A stretch of 17,729 bases of DNA from Verrucomicrobiales bacterium (GTDB lineage: Bacteria; Verrucomicrobiota; Verrucomicrobiia; Verrucomicrobiales; DEV007). Below the pieces are notes generated by a model, which was not told where the DNA came from, ran no database searches, and worked only from the letters and a program-made list of their open reading frames with translations. Location of the stretch: assembly GCA_002705125.1 (NCBI GenBank), contig PAHQ01000113.1:1-17729 (forward strand). Direction: 5' to 3'. How positions within the stretch are numbered: the stretch's first letter is position 1; every line of letters starts with the position of its first letter. Positions 8,129 through 15,158 of the stretch are shown one piece after another. The translations under genes and the position numbers were made by a program.

Positions 8129-9391
8129 ATGGAAGATATAAAAGGAGCCGGCTCATCCGGTGATGATAAAGAGAATTTAGATAATGAGGGTAAATTTTTA
8201 AATCACACCCCCATATTGGATGAGTTGGAGGGAGGAAAGTGGCCAAGCTTTATCTCGGGTTTTAAGGAGTTGGCAGAACGTACAGAAAAACCTATGATTC
8301 GTGGAGTTATGGATCAACTGGAATATTCCTATAAAACGAAAATGGGATATTGGAAAGGTGGGTTGGTTACTGTAAAAGGTTATGGGGCAGGGATTATTAC
8401 CCGGTTTTCCATGATTAAAGATAAATTTCCTGAAGCAACGGAATTTCATACTTTTAGAGTGCAACCAGCTCCGGGACTTCATTACAATACAAAAATGCTA
8501 AGAGAGGTTTGTGATATCTGGGAAAAACACGGTTCTGGGTTTATCAACATGCATGGTCAATCCGGTAATCTGCAATTGATCGGTATTGAACAGGATAAAA
8601 CGCAGGAGTGTTTTGATGAACTCAATCAAGCAGGTTGGGATCTGGGTGGTGCAGGTGCAACAGTCAGAACAGCTGCTTCATGTGTAGGTCCGGCCCGCTG
8701 CGAACAAGCCTGTTTTGATAACCTGAAAGTCCACGAAAAAGTTCTCAAAAATTATGCAGGTATGACTCACCGCCCGGAATTCAACTATAAATTAAAGTTT
8801 AAGTTCTCCGCTTGTCCGAATGATTGTGCCAATGCAATAATGCGGGCAGATGTGGCCTTGATTGGTACCTGGCGGGATTCGATTCAAATCGAACAGGAAT
8901 ACGTCAAAGAGTGGATTGACGAATACGGGGAAGACGCTCTGTTTGATCAGGTCGTCAATATGTGCCCAACGAAAGCTATTTCGCACAAAATAGGAACGTC
9001 CACAATCGAGATTGACAACAAGAATTGTGTACGCTGTATGCACTGCATAAACGTGATTCCTAAGGCTCTTTCTCCTGGAAAAGAAAGAGGAGCCTCATTG
9101 TTGATAGGAGGGAAAAATACACTGAAGGTAGGCGTCAATCTAGGTTCGATGATGATCCCATTTTTGAAACTTGACACCGATGAAGAGGTTGAAGAATTCA
9201 TTGAAATGATGGATGAAATCATTGACTGGTGGGATGAAACCGGTTTAGATCATGAGCGTGTTGGAGAAACCATTGAGCGTGTCGGCATGAAGCAATTCCT
9301 TGAGGCAGTTGGTATTGAGGCGAACATTGATATGATCGTACGACCTAGAGATAATCCATATTATAAAAAAGAATACGAAAGCGCCACCTAG
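8129..9391 (+). CDS. dsrA: Reverse dissimilatory sulfite reductase alpha subunit DsrA
   Basis: A 420-residue alpha subunit of the siroheme sulfite reductase. The siroheme/[4Fe-4S] ligand motifs are C185-x5-C191 and C229-x3-C233. An inserted ferredoxin domain carries C279 and C300-x2-C303-x2-C306 in the classic CVRCMHCINVIPKAL block. In sulfur oxidisers the alpha2beta2 enzyme converts DsrC-bound sulfane sulfur to sulfite in the cytoplasm. The ATG follows AAGGAG at 8118-8123. Direction is inferred from neighbours (DsrL, DsrEFH, no DsrD), not from the alpha sequence alone; phylogenetic placement would settle it. The 97-bp gap to dsrB is unusually wide for this pair but has its own strong ribosome-binding site. 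Confidence 0.96.
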   Translation: MEDIKGAGSSGDDKENLDNEGKFLNHTPILDELEGGKWPSFISGFKELAERTEKPMIRGVMDQLEYSYKTKMGYWKGGLVTVKGYGAGIITRFSMIKDKFPEATEFHTFRVQPAPGLHYNTKMLREVCDIWEKHGSGFINMHGQSGNLQLIGIEQDKTQECFDELNQAGWDLGGAGATVRTAASCVGPARCEQACFDNLKVHEKVLKNYAGMTHRPEFNYKLKFKFSACPNDCANAIMRADVALIGTWRDSIQIEQEYVKEWIDEYGEDALFDQVVNMCPTKAISHKIGTSTIEIDNKNCVRCMHCINVIPKALSPGKERGASLLIGGKNTLKVGVNLGSMMIPFLKLDTDEEVEEFIEMMDEIIDWWDETGLDHERVGETIERVGMKQFLEAVGIEANIDMIVRPRDNPYYKKEYESAT

Positions 9392-9488
9392 CAAATTAAG
9401 TTGTTCTTAGAAGTGGTTAAGTAGTTATAAAACAACAAAATTATACACAGTCTGTTTTAATCTAAACAAATTTTTAGAGGAGTTTAGT

Positions 9489-10571
9489 ATGAATGCCCCT
9501 ATAGAAAGAACCTGGAAAACCGTTGAATCCGGCCCACATACGCTAGAAGGCACACTGCATCCAGTGGTTGTAAAAAATTACGGAAAATGGAAATATCATA
9601 AAATGATAAAACCTGGAGTGATGGTTCATTATGGACTCAGTGGTGATGCGCTTTATACAGTCCGGGCTGGGACCCCGCGTCAGAACACGGTTGATCTTGT
9701 CAGGCAAATTTGTGACTTGGCAGATCAGTATGCCGATGGATTTATGCGATTCACAATTCGGAACAGTGTGGAATTCATGTTTTCTGAAGAATCCAGAATA
9801 GAACCGTTGATCAAGGATTTAGAGGAAATTGGCCTGCCGGTCGGCGGAATAGCAAACTGTGTTGCTCCGATTGCTCACACTCAAGGTTGGCTGCACTGTG
9901 ATATTCCTGCAACCGACGCTTCAGGAGTAGCGAAAGGAGTCATGGATAATCTTTACGATGAATTCAAAACATTGCAGATGCCGAACAAGGTCAGGCTTTC
10001 AACTTCCTGTTGTTCCATCAACTGCGGTGGACAGGCGGATGTCGCGATTATAGTAAAACATACCCGACCGCCACGTATTGACCACGCGAAACTGTCAACA
10101 CTTTGTGAACTTCCTAAAGCAGTGGCACGATGTCCTGTTGCCGCAATCCGTCCAACTATCGTAAATAACAAACGTTCATTGATGGTTGATGAAGAAAAGT
10201 GCATTGTTTGCGGGGCCTGCTTTGGAGCATGCCCATCCATGGAAATAAATCATCCTGAACATTCACAATTTGCGATTTGGGTTGGAGGCAAAAACAGTAA
10301 TGCACGCTCAAAACCTCAATCCATGAGTCTTGTTGCAGAGGGGATCCCTAACAATCCTCCACACTGGCCGGAAGTAAATGATGTGGTCGGAAGAATCTTA
10401 AAAGCATACAAAGGAGGAGGAAAACCATGGGAACGTATGAACGAATGGATTGAACGTATAGGCTGGAAACGCTTTTTTGAGGAGTCAGAATTGACCTTTG
10501 AGGTGGACATGATTGACAGTTATCGTCATGCCAGAACTACTTTTAACCAATCGGCCCACGTTAGATTTTAA
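9489..10571 (+). CDS. dsrB: Reverse dissimilatory sulfite reductase beta subunit DsrB
   Basis: A 360-residue beta subunit. The catalytic cluster ligands are C137 (in GWLHC) and the C174-C175-x3-C179 block, matching the DsrB pattern. The ferredoxin domain has C215 and C238-x2-C241-x2-C244-x3-C248. The IWVGGKNSNARSKP segment is a DsrB hallmark. In DsrAB the beta subunit holds the catalytically active siroheme. The ATG is preceded by AGAGGAG at 9476-9482. It lies 15 bp before dsrL, so the core transcript is dsrA-dsrB-dsrL. Confidence 0.96.
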   Translation: MNAPIERTWKTVESGPHTLEGTLHPVVVKNYGKWKYHKMIKPGVMVHYGLSGDALYTVRAGTPRQNTVDLVRQICDLADQYADGFMRFTIRNSVEFMFSEESRIEPLIKDLEEIGLPVGGIANCVAPIAHTQGWLHCDIPATDASGVAKGVMDNLYDEFKTLQMPNKVRLSTSCCSINCGGQADVAIIVKHTRPPRIDHAKLSTLCELPKAVARCPVAAIRPTIVNNKRSLMVDEEKCIVCGACFGACPSMEINHPEHSQFAIWVGGKNSNARSKPQSMSLVAEGIPNNPPHWPEVNDVVGRILKAYKGGGKPWERMNEWIERIGWKRFFEESELTFEVDMIDSYRHARTTFNQSAHVRF

Positions 10572-10586
10572 TTTTAAAAATAGATT

Positions 10587-12326
10587 ATGACTTACGAATC
10601 AAATCCAATTCTTGACTTTGCCAATAACTACGAGTTCCCTGAATATTCTGATCAAGATGGTTTTCATAAAGTTGTTGCTTTTGGTGATGAAAGTCACAAA
10701 TGCCCAATTTATGTAAAACAGGTCCCGCCATGTACTGCAGGTTGTCCAGCTGGCGAAGATATAAGGGGCTATCACAATCTGTTGACAGGTGTTGAAAAAT
10801 CAGACAATAAGTGGGATGACGCCTGGTATAGAATTGTTGAAACAAATCCTTTTCCAGCTATAATGGGTAGAATTTGTCCACATCCTTGTGAAAGCACCTG
10901 TAACCGCCAGCACAGAGAAGAAAGTATAGGGATTAACGCAGTTGAGCATTCAATAGGAGAACACGGTATTAAAGCGGGTTTAAAACTCCATCCTCCTGGT
11001 GAAGATACCGGAAAGAATGTTGCAGTAATTGGGGCAGGACCGGCAGGACTTTCAGTTGCCTACCAGTTGAGGCGCAAAGGTCATGCTGTAACAATTTACG
11101 ATTTCAATGAAAAACCCGGCGGAATGATGCTATATGGAGTCATGGCATATCGTGTAGAAAGAAGTGTTTTAGAGGCAGAGGTTGGAAAAATTTTAGACCT
11201 TGGCATTGAGCTTAAGATGGGTGTTAGAATTGGCAAGGATATTTCTCTAGAGAAACTAGAGGAAGATTTTGATGCAGTTTTTATTGGAGTAGGGGCTCAA
11301 TCAGGTCGAAATCTTCCAATTAAAGGATTCTCAGAAACCAGTGGAACTACAAATGCAATTGAGTTCCTAAGATCTTATGAAATTCAAGGAGATTCTTTTA
11401 AGATAGGTAAAAAGGTTATTGTAATTGGTGATGGTAATGTTGCCATGGATGTAGCAAGGTTAGCTCGACGTATGGGATCGGAATCAACTATCATTTCAGC
11501 GGTTCCTAGAGAGGAAATGAATTGCTATCCTGATGAATTTGATGACGCAATTGAAGAGGGTGCTAAGGTTGAATATTTAACTGGTACCCTCGAAATTTTA
11601 GGAAACAAAAATGGAATAAGAGGTGTAAAATGTGCCAAAATGATAAAAAAGGAAAAAGGTGAAGAAGGCTGGGATGCAAAAATACCTTTTCTGCGTTACA
11701 AGACGACCGATGAGATATTTGATATCGAAGCAGATATGGTAGTTGCTTCCATAGGGCAAATAACTGATATGAAAGGTTTTGAAGATAGTATACATGAAAA
11801 CACTTCTCTTTTAAAACTTGACAAACATATGAGAGTAGTTGGTAAAGAAAAAGTTTTTGGCGGAGGAGATGCTCTTAAGGTAGATTTAATCACGACAGCA
11901 GTGGGTCATGGTCGAAAAGCAGCAGAATCTATTCATAACTTTCTTAGTGGAAAGGAACTTCCAGAAGAACAGTATAAAAGTATTATTAAGGTTAAAGAGC
12001 AGGATATAAATTATTTTTTCCACTCCCAACAAGCTAAAAGGAACCACCACGTCCCAAAAGAAATAGTTGGAAATCATGATCAAGTTTTAGAACCCTTGAC
12101 CAAAGAACAGGCAGAAGAAGAGTCAAAACGTTGCATGAGTTGTGGATTATGTTTTGACTGCAACCAGTGTGCGGCTTTTTGTCCACAGGAGGCGATTTCA
12201 CGTTATCGAAGTAATCCAGTTGGCGAAGTAATGTACACTCATTATACAAAATGCGTTGGATGTCATCTTTGTGCGCAGGTTTGTCCCACCGGTTATATTC
12301 AAATGGGAATGGGAGACGGACTTTAA
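10587..12326 (+). CDS. dsrL: DsrL, NAD(P)-linked iron-sulfur flavoprotein
   Basis: A 579-residue homologue of the glutamate synthase small subunit family. An N-terminal cysteine-rich domain has C39, C49, C53, C97, C101 and C105. The FAD motif is GAGPAG (149-154) and the second dinucleotide-binding motif is GDGNVA (281-286), with GGGD at 425-428 closing the FAD domain. The C-terminal ferredoxin region has C516/519/522/525/528/532 and C556-x2-C559-x2-C562-x3-C566. In sulfur oxidisers DsrL takes electrons from DsrAB and reduces NAD(P)+. The protein is shorter than the roughly 650-residue Allochromatium form as I recall it, so the DsrL subtype should be checked. The ATG has no clear ribosome-binding site and lies 15 bp after dsrB, suggesting translational coupling. 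Confidence 0.93.
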   Translation: MTYESNPILDFANNYEFPEYSDQDGFHKVVAFGDESHKCPIYVKQVPPCTAGCPAGEDIRGYHNLLTGVEKSDNKWDDAWYRIVETNPFPAIMGRICPHPCESTCNRQHREESIGINAVEHSIGEHGIKAGLKLHPPGEDTGKNVAVIGAGPAGLSVAYQLRRKGHAVTIYDFNEKPGGMMLYGVMAYRVERSVLEAEVGKILDLGIELKMGVRIGKDISLEKLEEDFDAVFIGVGAQSGRNLPIKGFSETSGTTNAIEFLRSYEIQGDSFKIGKKVIVIGDGNVAMDVARLARRMGSESTIISAVPREEMNCYPDEFDDAIEEGAKVEYLTGTLEILGNKNGIRGVKCAKMIKKEKGEEGWDAKIPFLRYKTTDEIFDIEADMVVASIGQITDMKGFEDSIHENTSLLKLDKHMRVVGKEKVFGGGDALKVDLITTAVGHGRKAAESIHNFLSGKELPEEQYKSIIKVKEQDINYFFHSQQAKRNHHVPKEIVGNHDQVLEPLTKEQAEEESKRCMSCGLCFDCNQCAAFCPQEAISRYRSNPVGEVMYTHYTKCVGCHLCAQVCPTGYIQMGMGDGL

Positions 12327-12345
12327 AATTATTTAGAGGACTGTT

Positions 12346-12717
12346 ATGTATGATGATTTGATCAAAAAAACAGAAACTGCGATTGACAGTTCCTTACATT
12401 GGGCTGAAAGAGGATGGATCGCTACTTTTGGCCCGAGACAGACAGAAATCAATTCACTTCAGGCTGCAGAAGAACTTCCAGAAACATATGTATACCGTAT
12501 GGAAGCTATCAATTATTGGAAGCAAGTGCGTTTGACAGGTCACGATGCAGGAGTTTCCGGACAAAAAGCTTTAGAATCTCTCAAAAAAGGCGATCTTAGA
12601 GATGCAGAAGATCACCTATATTTTTCTCAATATGTAGAGAAACCGTTTGCGGAGTTTTCTAAAACGTGGGTTAAGGTATATGAGGCCGCAAAAGCTCAAA
12701 TTCTAGAAGATCAATAA
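12346..12717 (+). CDS. Unrecognised 123-residue helical protein in the dsr operon
   Basis: I do not recognise this family. The gene starts 19 bp after dsrL with a clean AGAGGA at 12335-12340 and is clearly real. The product is soluble and looks all-helical, with no signal peptide, membrane segment or cysteine. An aromatic N-terminal stretch (LHWAERGW, residues 17-24) and a charged segment (KKGDLRDAEDHLYFSQYVEKP, about 85-105) stand out. It lacks cysteine or other cofactor motifs, so sulfur carriage or electron transfer is unlikely. An adaptor, chaperone or regulatory role with DsrL or the downstream dioxygenase is possible but is inference only. It ends 25 bp before the dioxygenase gene, so the two are probably coexpressed. 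Confidence 0.85.
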   Translation: MYDDLIKKTETAIDSSLHWAERGWIATFGPRQTEINSLQAAEELPETYVYRMEAINYWKQVRLTGHDAGVSGQKALESLKKGDLRDAEDHLYFSQYVEKPFAEFSKTWVKVYEAAKAQILEDQ

Positions 12718-12742
12718 TTTCCCATGTTCAAAAAAACAAGTT

Positions 12743-13624
12743 ATGGGAGCGAGTCCATTCAACCTTAAGGATGACGAAACTTATTTACGCTGGAGGGATA
12801 GAAAACTCAGAAATTATCCTCAAAAGATTGAAGAGCTTCTGGTGGAAATCAATGATCCTCGTAGGTTAAAAAAAAATGAGTTTGAAGCCTTGTTGAAGCG
12901 TTGCCGTAAAACGAACATGGCGTTTTACGCTGGTAGTACGGGGACAGACCAGGATCCGGAAATTCCTTTTTCGATTGGACGACGTTTCGGAGTCTTTGGA
13001 CTAAACAAAAACTTGCTGGCAGATGAGAACTCCCTAACATCACTAAAGCTTCACGAAGACGGAATTAAGCAGCATTATATCCCATACACAACAAAAAATA
13101 TCAACTGGCATACGGACGGTTATTATAATCCTCCGAATGAACAAATTTACTCTATGATGTTACATTCTGTTCAGGAAGCAGCAAGTGGTGGTGTAAATAG
13201 TTTACTGGACCATGAAGTTGCTTACATCAAATTGCGGGACGAAAATCCAGAGTACATCCACACATTCATGAATCCAGAAGTTTTAAGTATTCCTCCAAGA
13301 ATAGGAGAGCAAGGAATCGTTGCTCGAAGAACTGAGACCGGACCGGTTTTCAGCATTACAGCAACCGGCAAATTACACATGCGTTTCACTATACGGAAAA
13401 AAAATGTAATTTGGACGGACAATTCCCAAACGAAGGCGGCTCTTTGTGCACTTAGAAAAATCCTGACTAGTGATTCACCATATATCTTTAAGCTTCAATT
13501 GGAGTCCGGTATGGGACTGCTAAGCAATAATGTTTTGCATAATCGTAGCGCGTTTGGTAATGATTCTGATAACGTAAGACATCTTTACCGTTCCCGATAT
13601 TTTGAACGAATAAAAGGGACATGA
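12743..13624 (+). CDS. TauD/TfdA-like Fe(II)/2-oxoglutarate dioxygenase
   Basis: A 293-residue TauD/TfdA-superfamily protein. The iron-binding facial triad is visible as H123-x-D125 in NWHTDGYYN and the distal H266 in VLHNRSAF. Arginines R283 and R285 near the C terminus are placed to bind the 2-oxoglutarate carboxylate. Family members hydroxylate or cleave small substrates; TauD itself releases sulfite from taurine. Here the sequence around the HxD motif and the preceding 110 residues differ from textbook TauD, so the substrate is unknown. The setting among dsr genes and downstream of a sulfite dehydrogenase makes an organosulfur substrate worth considering, but that is inference. The ATG at 12743 has no clear ribosome-binding site; the ATG at 12724 is out of frame. 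Confidence 0.82.
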   Translation: MGASPFNLKDDETYLRWRDRKLRNYPQKIEELLVEINDPRRLKKNEFEALLKRCRKTNMAFYAGSTGTDQDPEIPFSIGRRFGVFGLNKNLLADENSLTSLKLHEDGIKQHYIPYTTKNINWHTDGYYNPPNEQIYSMMLHSVQEAASGGVNSLLDHEVAYIKLRDENPEYIHTFMNPEVLSIPPRIGEQGIVARRTETGPVFSITATGKLHMRFTIRKKNVIWTDNSQTKAALCALRKILTSDSPYIFKLQLESGMGLLSNNVLHNRSAFGNDSDNVRHLYRSRYFERIKGT

Positions 13625-13686
13625 TTAGAGTTAACAGATTACTTATTTAGGTCCTGCATAGACAATCTTAGTTGGTTTCATTTTTA

Positions 13687-13692
13687 TATAAT
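13687..13692 (+). promoter_or_regulatory. Candidate -10 box upstream of dsrE
   Basis: A perfect TATAAT lies in the gap between the dioxygenase gene and dsrE. No good -35 is found at 16-18 bp; the nearest TTGACA-like hexamer, TAGACA at 13659-13664, is 22 bp away. It may mark an internal promoter for dsrEFH, or be chance in AT-rich DNA. Confidence 0.25.
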
Positions 13693-13695
13693 TAT

Positions 13696-13842
13696 ATGGG
13701 TAGCACTAGAATTATGTCAAAGACGGAGACCTCAATGGAATTGAAGGCATTTTCAGACTTGTTTCTGGTTTATAATCAGATCATCTTGCGGATTAAGAAT
13801 GTTAAAGATATCTATAATTTATCCATTAGAGAGTTTTCATAG
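13696..13842 (+). CDS. Possible small protein (48 residues, or 35 from an internal ATG)
   Basis: An open frame runs from ATG 13696 to TAG 13840-13842 in the 251-bp gap before dsrE. In-frame ATGs at 13714 and 13735 are alternatives; the last has GGAG at 13725-13728, six bases upstream, so a 35-residue product is the best initiated. The 35-residue part is mildly amphipathic with a hydrophobic stretch around LFLVYNQIIL. I recognise no family. In AT-rich DNA such a frame may occur by chance. Confidence 0.25.
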   Translation: MGSTRIMSKTETSMELKAFSDLFLVYNQIILRIKNVKDIYNLSIREFS

Positions 13843-13875
13843 AATGACAAAATAACCCTAAAAAACTATATCTAT

Positions 13876-14235
13876 ATGAATATTGGAATACTACTCAAAG
13901 AAGGTCCATATAATCATCAGGCGGCCGATACTGCCTACAAATTCGCTGAGGCCGCGATCAAAAAAGGGCATACGATTGACGCTGTGTTTTTTTACAATGA
14001 CGGAGTAATAAATGCTACTAAACTAATGGACCCGCCTCAGGATGACCGACATATTGCCGACCGTTGGAAAAATTTATGTCAAAAGCATGGTGTGCAGATT
14101 TTAGCATGTGTTGCAGCAGCAAAACGCCGTGGAATCAATGATGATGTACTAATTGATTGCGGAACGATTACTGGACTAGGCAACCTGACTGATATTGCCA
14201 TTAGGAATGACAGACTGATAACCTTTGGAGATTAA
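13876..14235 (+). CDS. dsrE: DsrE, sulfurtransferase subunit
   Basis: A 119-residue DsrE/TusD-family protein. The conserved persulfide cysteine is C78 in ILACVAAAKRRG, the same number as the catalytic Cys78 of Allochromatium vinosum DsrE. DsrE forms a hexamer with DsrF and DsrH, accepts sulfur from TusA and hands it to DsrC. The DsrEFH trio is found in sulfur oxidisers and not in sulfate reducers, so it is key evidence for the oxidative direction. The ATG has no obvious ribosome-binding site. Unlike in Allochromatium, dsrE does not directly follow dsrB; dsrL, two extra genes and a 251-bp gap lie between. Confidence 0.94.
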   Translation: MNIGILLKEGPYNHQAADTAYKFAEAAIKKGHTIDAVFFYNDGVINATKLMDPPQDDRHIADRWKNLCQKHGVQILACVAAAKRRGINDDVLIDCGTITGLGNLTDIAIRNDRLITFGD

Positions 14236-14239
14236 TAAA

Positions 14240-14623
14240 ATGGAAGAATTTGAAGATGATGAAATAGTTAAAAAAATAATGCACGTCATGCGCGAAGCTC
14301 CTCATGGGACTATTTACACATATGAAGGTTTGGAAATGATTTTGATTATGGCTGCTTACGATCAGGATATTTCCGTCGCGTTTATTGATGACGGAGTTTA
14401 TGCTCTCAAAAAAGGTCAAAATACTGAAGACATTGAAATTAAAGGATTCGCTAAAACTTTTGGAGCACTAGATGGTTATGATGTAGAAAAATTATACGTT
14501 GATCAAATATCTTTGGAAGAACGAGGTCTTAACGAGGATGATTTGGTAGTAGATGTGGAAGTTTTAAGTTCTGCTGAAATAGGAAAATTGATGGCCGAAC
14601 AAGATCTTGTGGTTCATCATTAA
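14240..14623 (+). CDS. dsrF: DsrF, sulfurtransferase complex subunit
   Basis: A 127-residue DsrF/TusC-family protein recognised by IYTYEGLEMILIMAA, the VAFIDDGVYAL strand-loop and the GYDVEKLYVD block. It has no cysteine and is a structural member of the DsrEFH hexamer. The frame is open back to a TTG at 14225, which would overlap dsrE, but the ATG at 14240 is chosen because GGAG at 14227-14230 is well spaced and the family begins close to this residue. It starts four bases after the dsrE stop, so translation is probably coupled. Confidence 0.93.
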   Translation: MEEFEDDEIVKKIMHVMREAPHGTIYTYEGLEMILIMAAYDQDISVAFIDDGVYALKKGQNTEDIEIKGFAKTFGALDGYDVEKLYVDQISLEERGLNEDDLVVDVEVLSSAEIGKLMAEQDLVVHH

Positions 14624-14654
14624 ATATATTTTGTAATTCATATAATGTTTTAAA

Positions 14655-14948
14655 ATGTTAAATACAATTAATAAATCCCCATTTGCAAACAATAGTTTTG
14701 AAACATCTTCACGGTTCTTTCAACCTGGAGATCCAATTCTTTTTATCGAAGACGGCGTATACGCAGTACAGGCTAATAATAAATTTTCTAACGCCTTAAG
14801 AGATATTCTTAAAAATAATCCGGTGTATGCTCTTGGTCCGGATCTCAATGCGAGGGGTATTTCAGAAATAACGGCTGGTGTAAAGTCTATTGGGTATGAA
14901 GGTTTTGTGGAACTGGTGGAGGATCACCAGGTTAACAGTTGGCTTTGA
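14655..14948 (+). CDS. dsrH: DsrH, sulfurtransferase complex subunit lacking cysteine
   Basis: A 97-residue DsrH/TusB-family protein recognised by LNTINKSPF at the N terminus and ILFIEDGVYA at 28-37. The usual DsrH carries a conserved cysteine near residue 20 (Cys20 in A. vinosum). Here that position is serine in NSFETSSRF, and the whole protein contains no cysteine. It therefore cannot carry sulfur covalently and is probably structural within DsrEFH, leaving DsrE C78 as the only active-site thiol. No ribosome-binding site is visible; the gene is 31 bp after dsrF. Confidence 0.9.
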   Translation: MLNTINKSPFANNSFETSSRFFQPGDPILFIEDGVYAVQANNKFSNALRDILKNNPVYALGPDLNARGISEITAGVKSIGYEGFVELVEDHQVNSWL

Positions 14949-14949
14949 T

Positions 14950-14996
14950 TTTAAAGTTAGCTGAAGAAACCTTAAGTATTTTCAGTATTCTTTAAA
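14950..14996 (+). terminator. Interrupted hairpin just after dsrH
   Basis: TTTAAAG (14950-14956) pairs with CTTTAAA (14990-14996), and in register CTGAA (14961-14965) pairs with TTCAG (14981-14985), with an unpaired internal loop between the two stems. It begins two bases after the dsrH stop. No clean T-run follows (TTTTT appears only near 15004), so it may be a weak terminator or a 3' stabilising structure. Confidence 0.25.
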
Positions 14997-15082
14997 TTGT
15001 ATGCTTTTTCTGCCTTAATTCCTAAACTTACAACAAGAGTATTTTATGGATGTAGTATTCGGACATATAACTGTTTAAAAAA

Positions 15083-15111
15083 TTGAATCGATTTTATCAG
15101 ACAAGGCTAAT
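15083..15111 (+). promoter_or_regulatory. Weak sigma70-like promoter upstream of the TrpD2 gene
   Basis: TTGAAT (15083-15088) and GCTAAT (15106-15111) are separated by 17 bp, each with four of six consensus matches. A transcript would start near 15118, directly before the inverted repeat at 15121-15148. The arrangement suggests a regulated second promoter for the TrpD2-RsbRD-dsrM segment. Confidence 0.35.
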
Positions 15112-15120
15112 GACGATTTG

Positions 15121-15148
15121 TGTGATCAAAATCAACTTTTTGATCACA
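15121..15148. repeat. Perfect 11-bp inverted repeat, putative operator
   Basis: TGTGATCAAAA (15121-15131) and TTTTGATCACA (15138-15148) are exact reverse complements around a six-base spacer. It ends ten bases before the ATG at 15159 and leaves no room for a ribosome-binding site. The outer TGTGA/TCACA half-sites recall CRP/FNR-family operators, but the spacing is wider than the CRP consensus. It is either a protein-binding dyad or an mRNA hairpin controlling translation. Confidence 0.7.
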
Positions 15149-15158
15149 TAAAATATTT

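Noticed and set aside
8043..8141. 32-codon frame before dsrA (starting ATGATTGCA)
   Set aside because: It has no ribosome-binding site and overlaps the dsrA start; its basic-hydrophobic composition is easily produced by chance here.
9399..9440. GTTGTT and AACAAC in the dsrA-dsrB gap as a possible hairpin
   Set aside because: The arms are six bases and more than 20 bases apart with no T-run, so neither termination nor a stable fold is supported.
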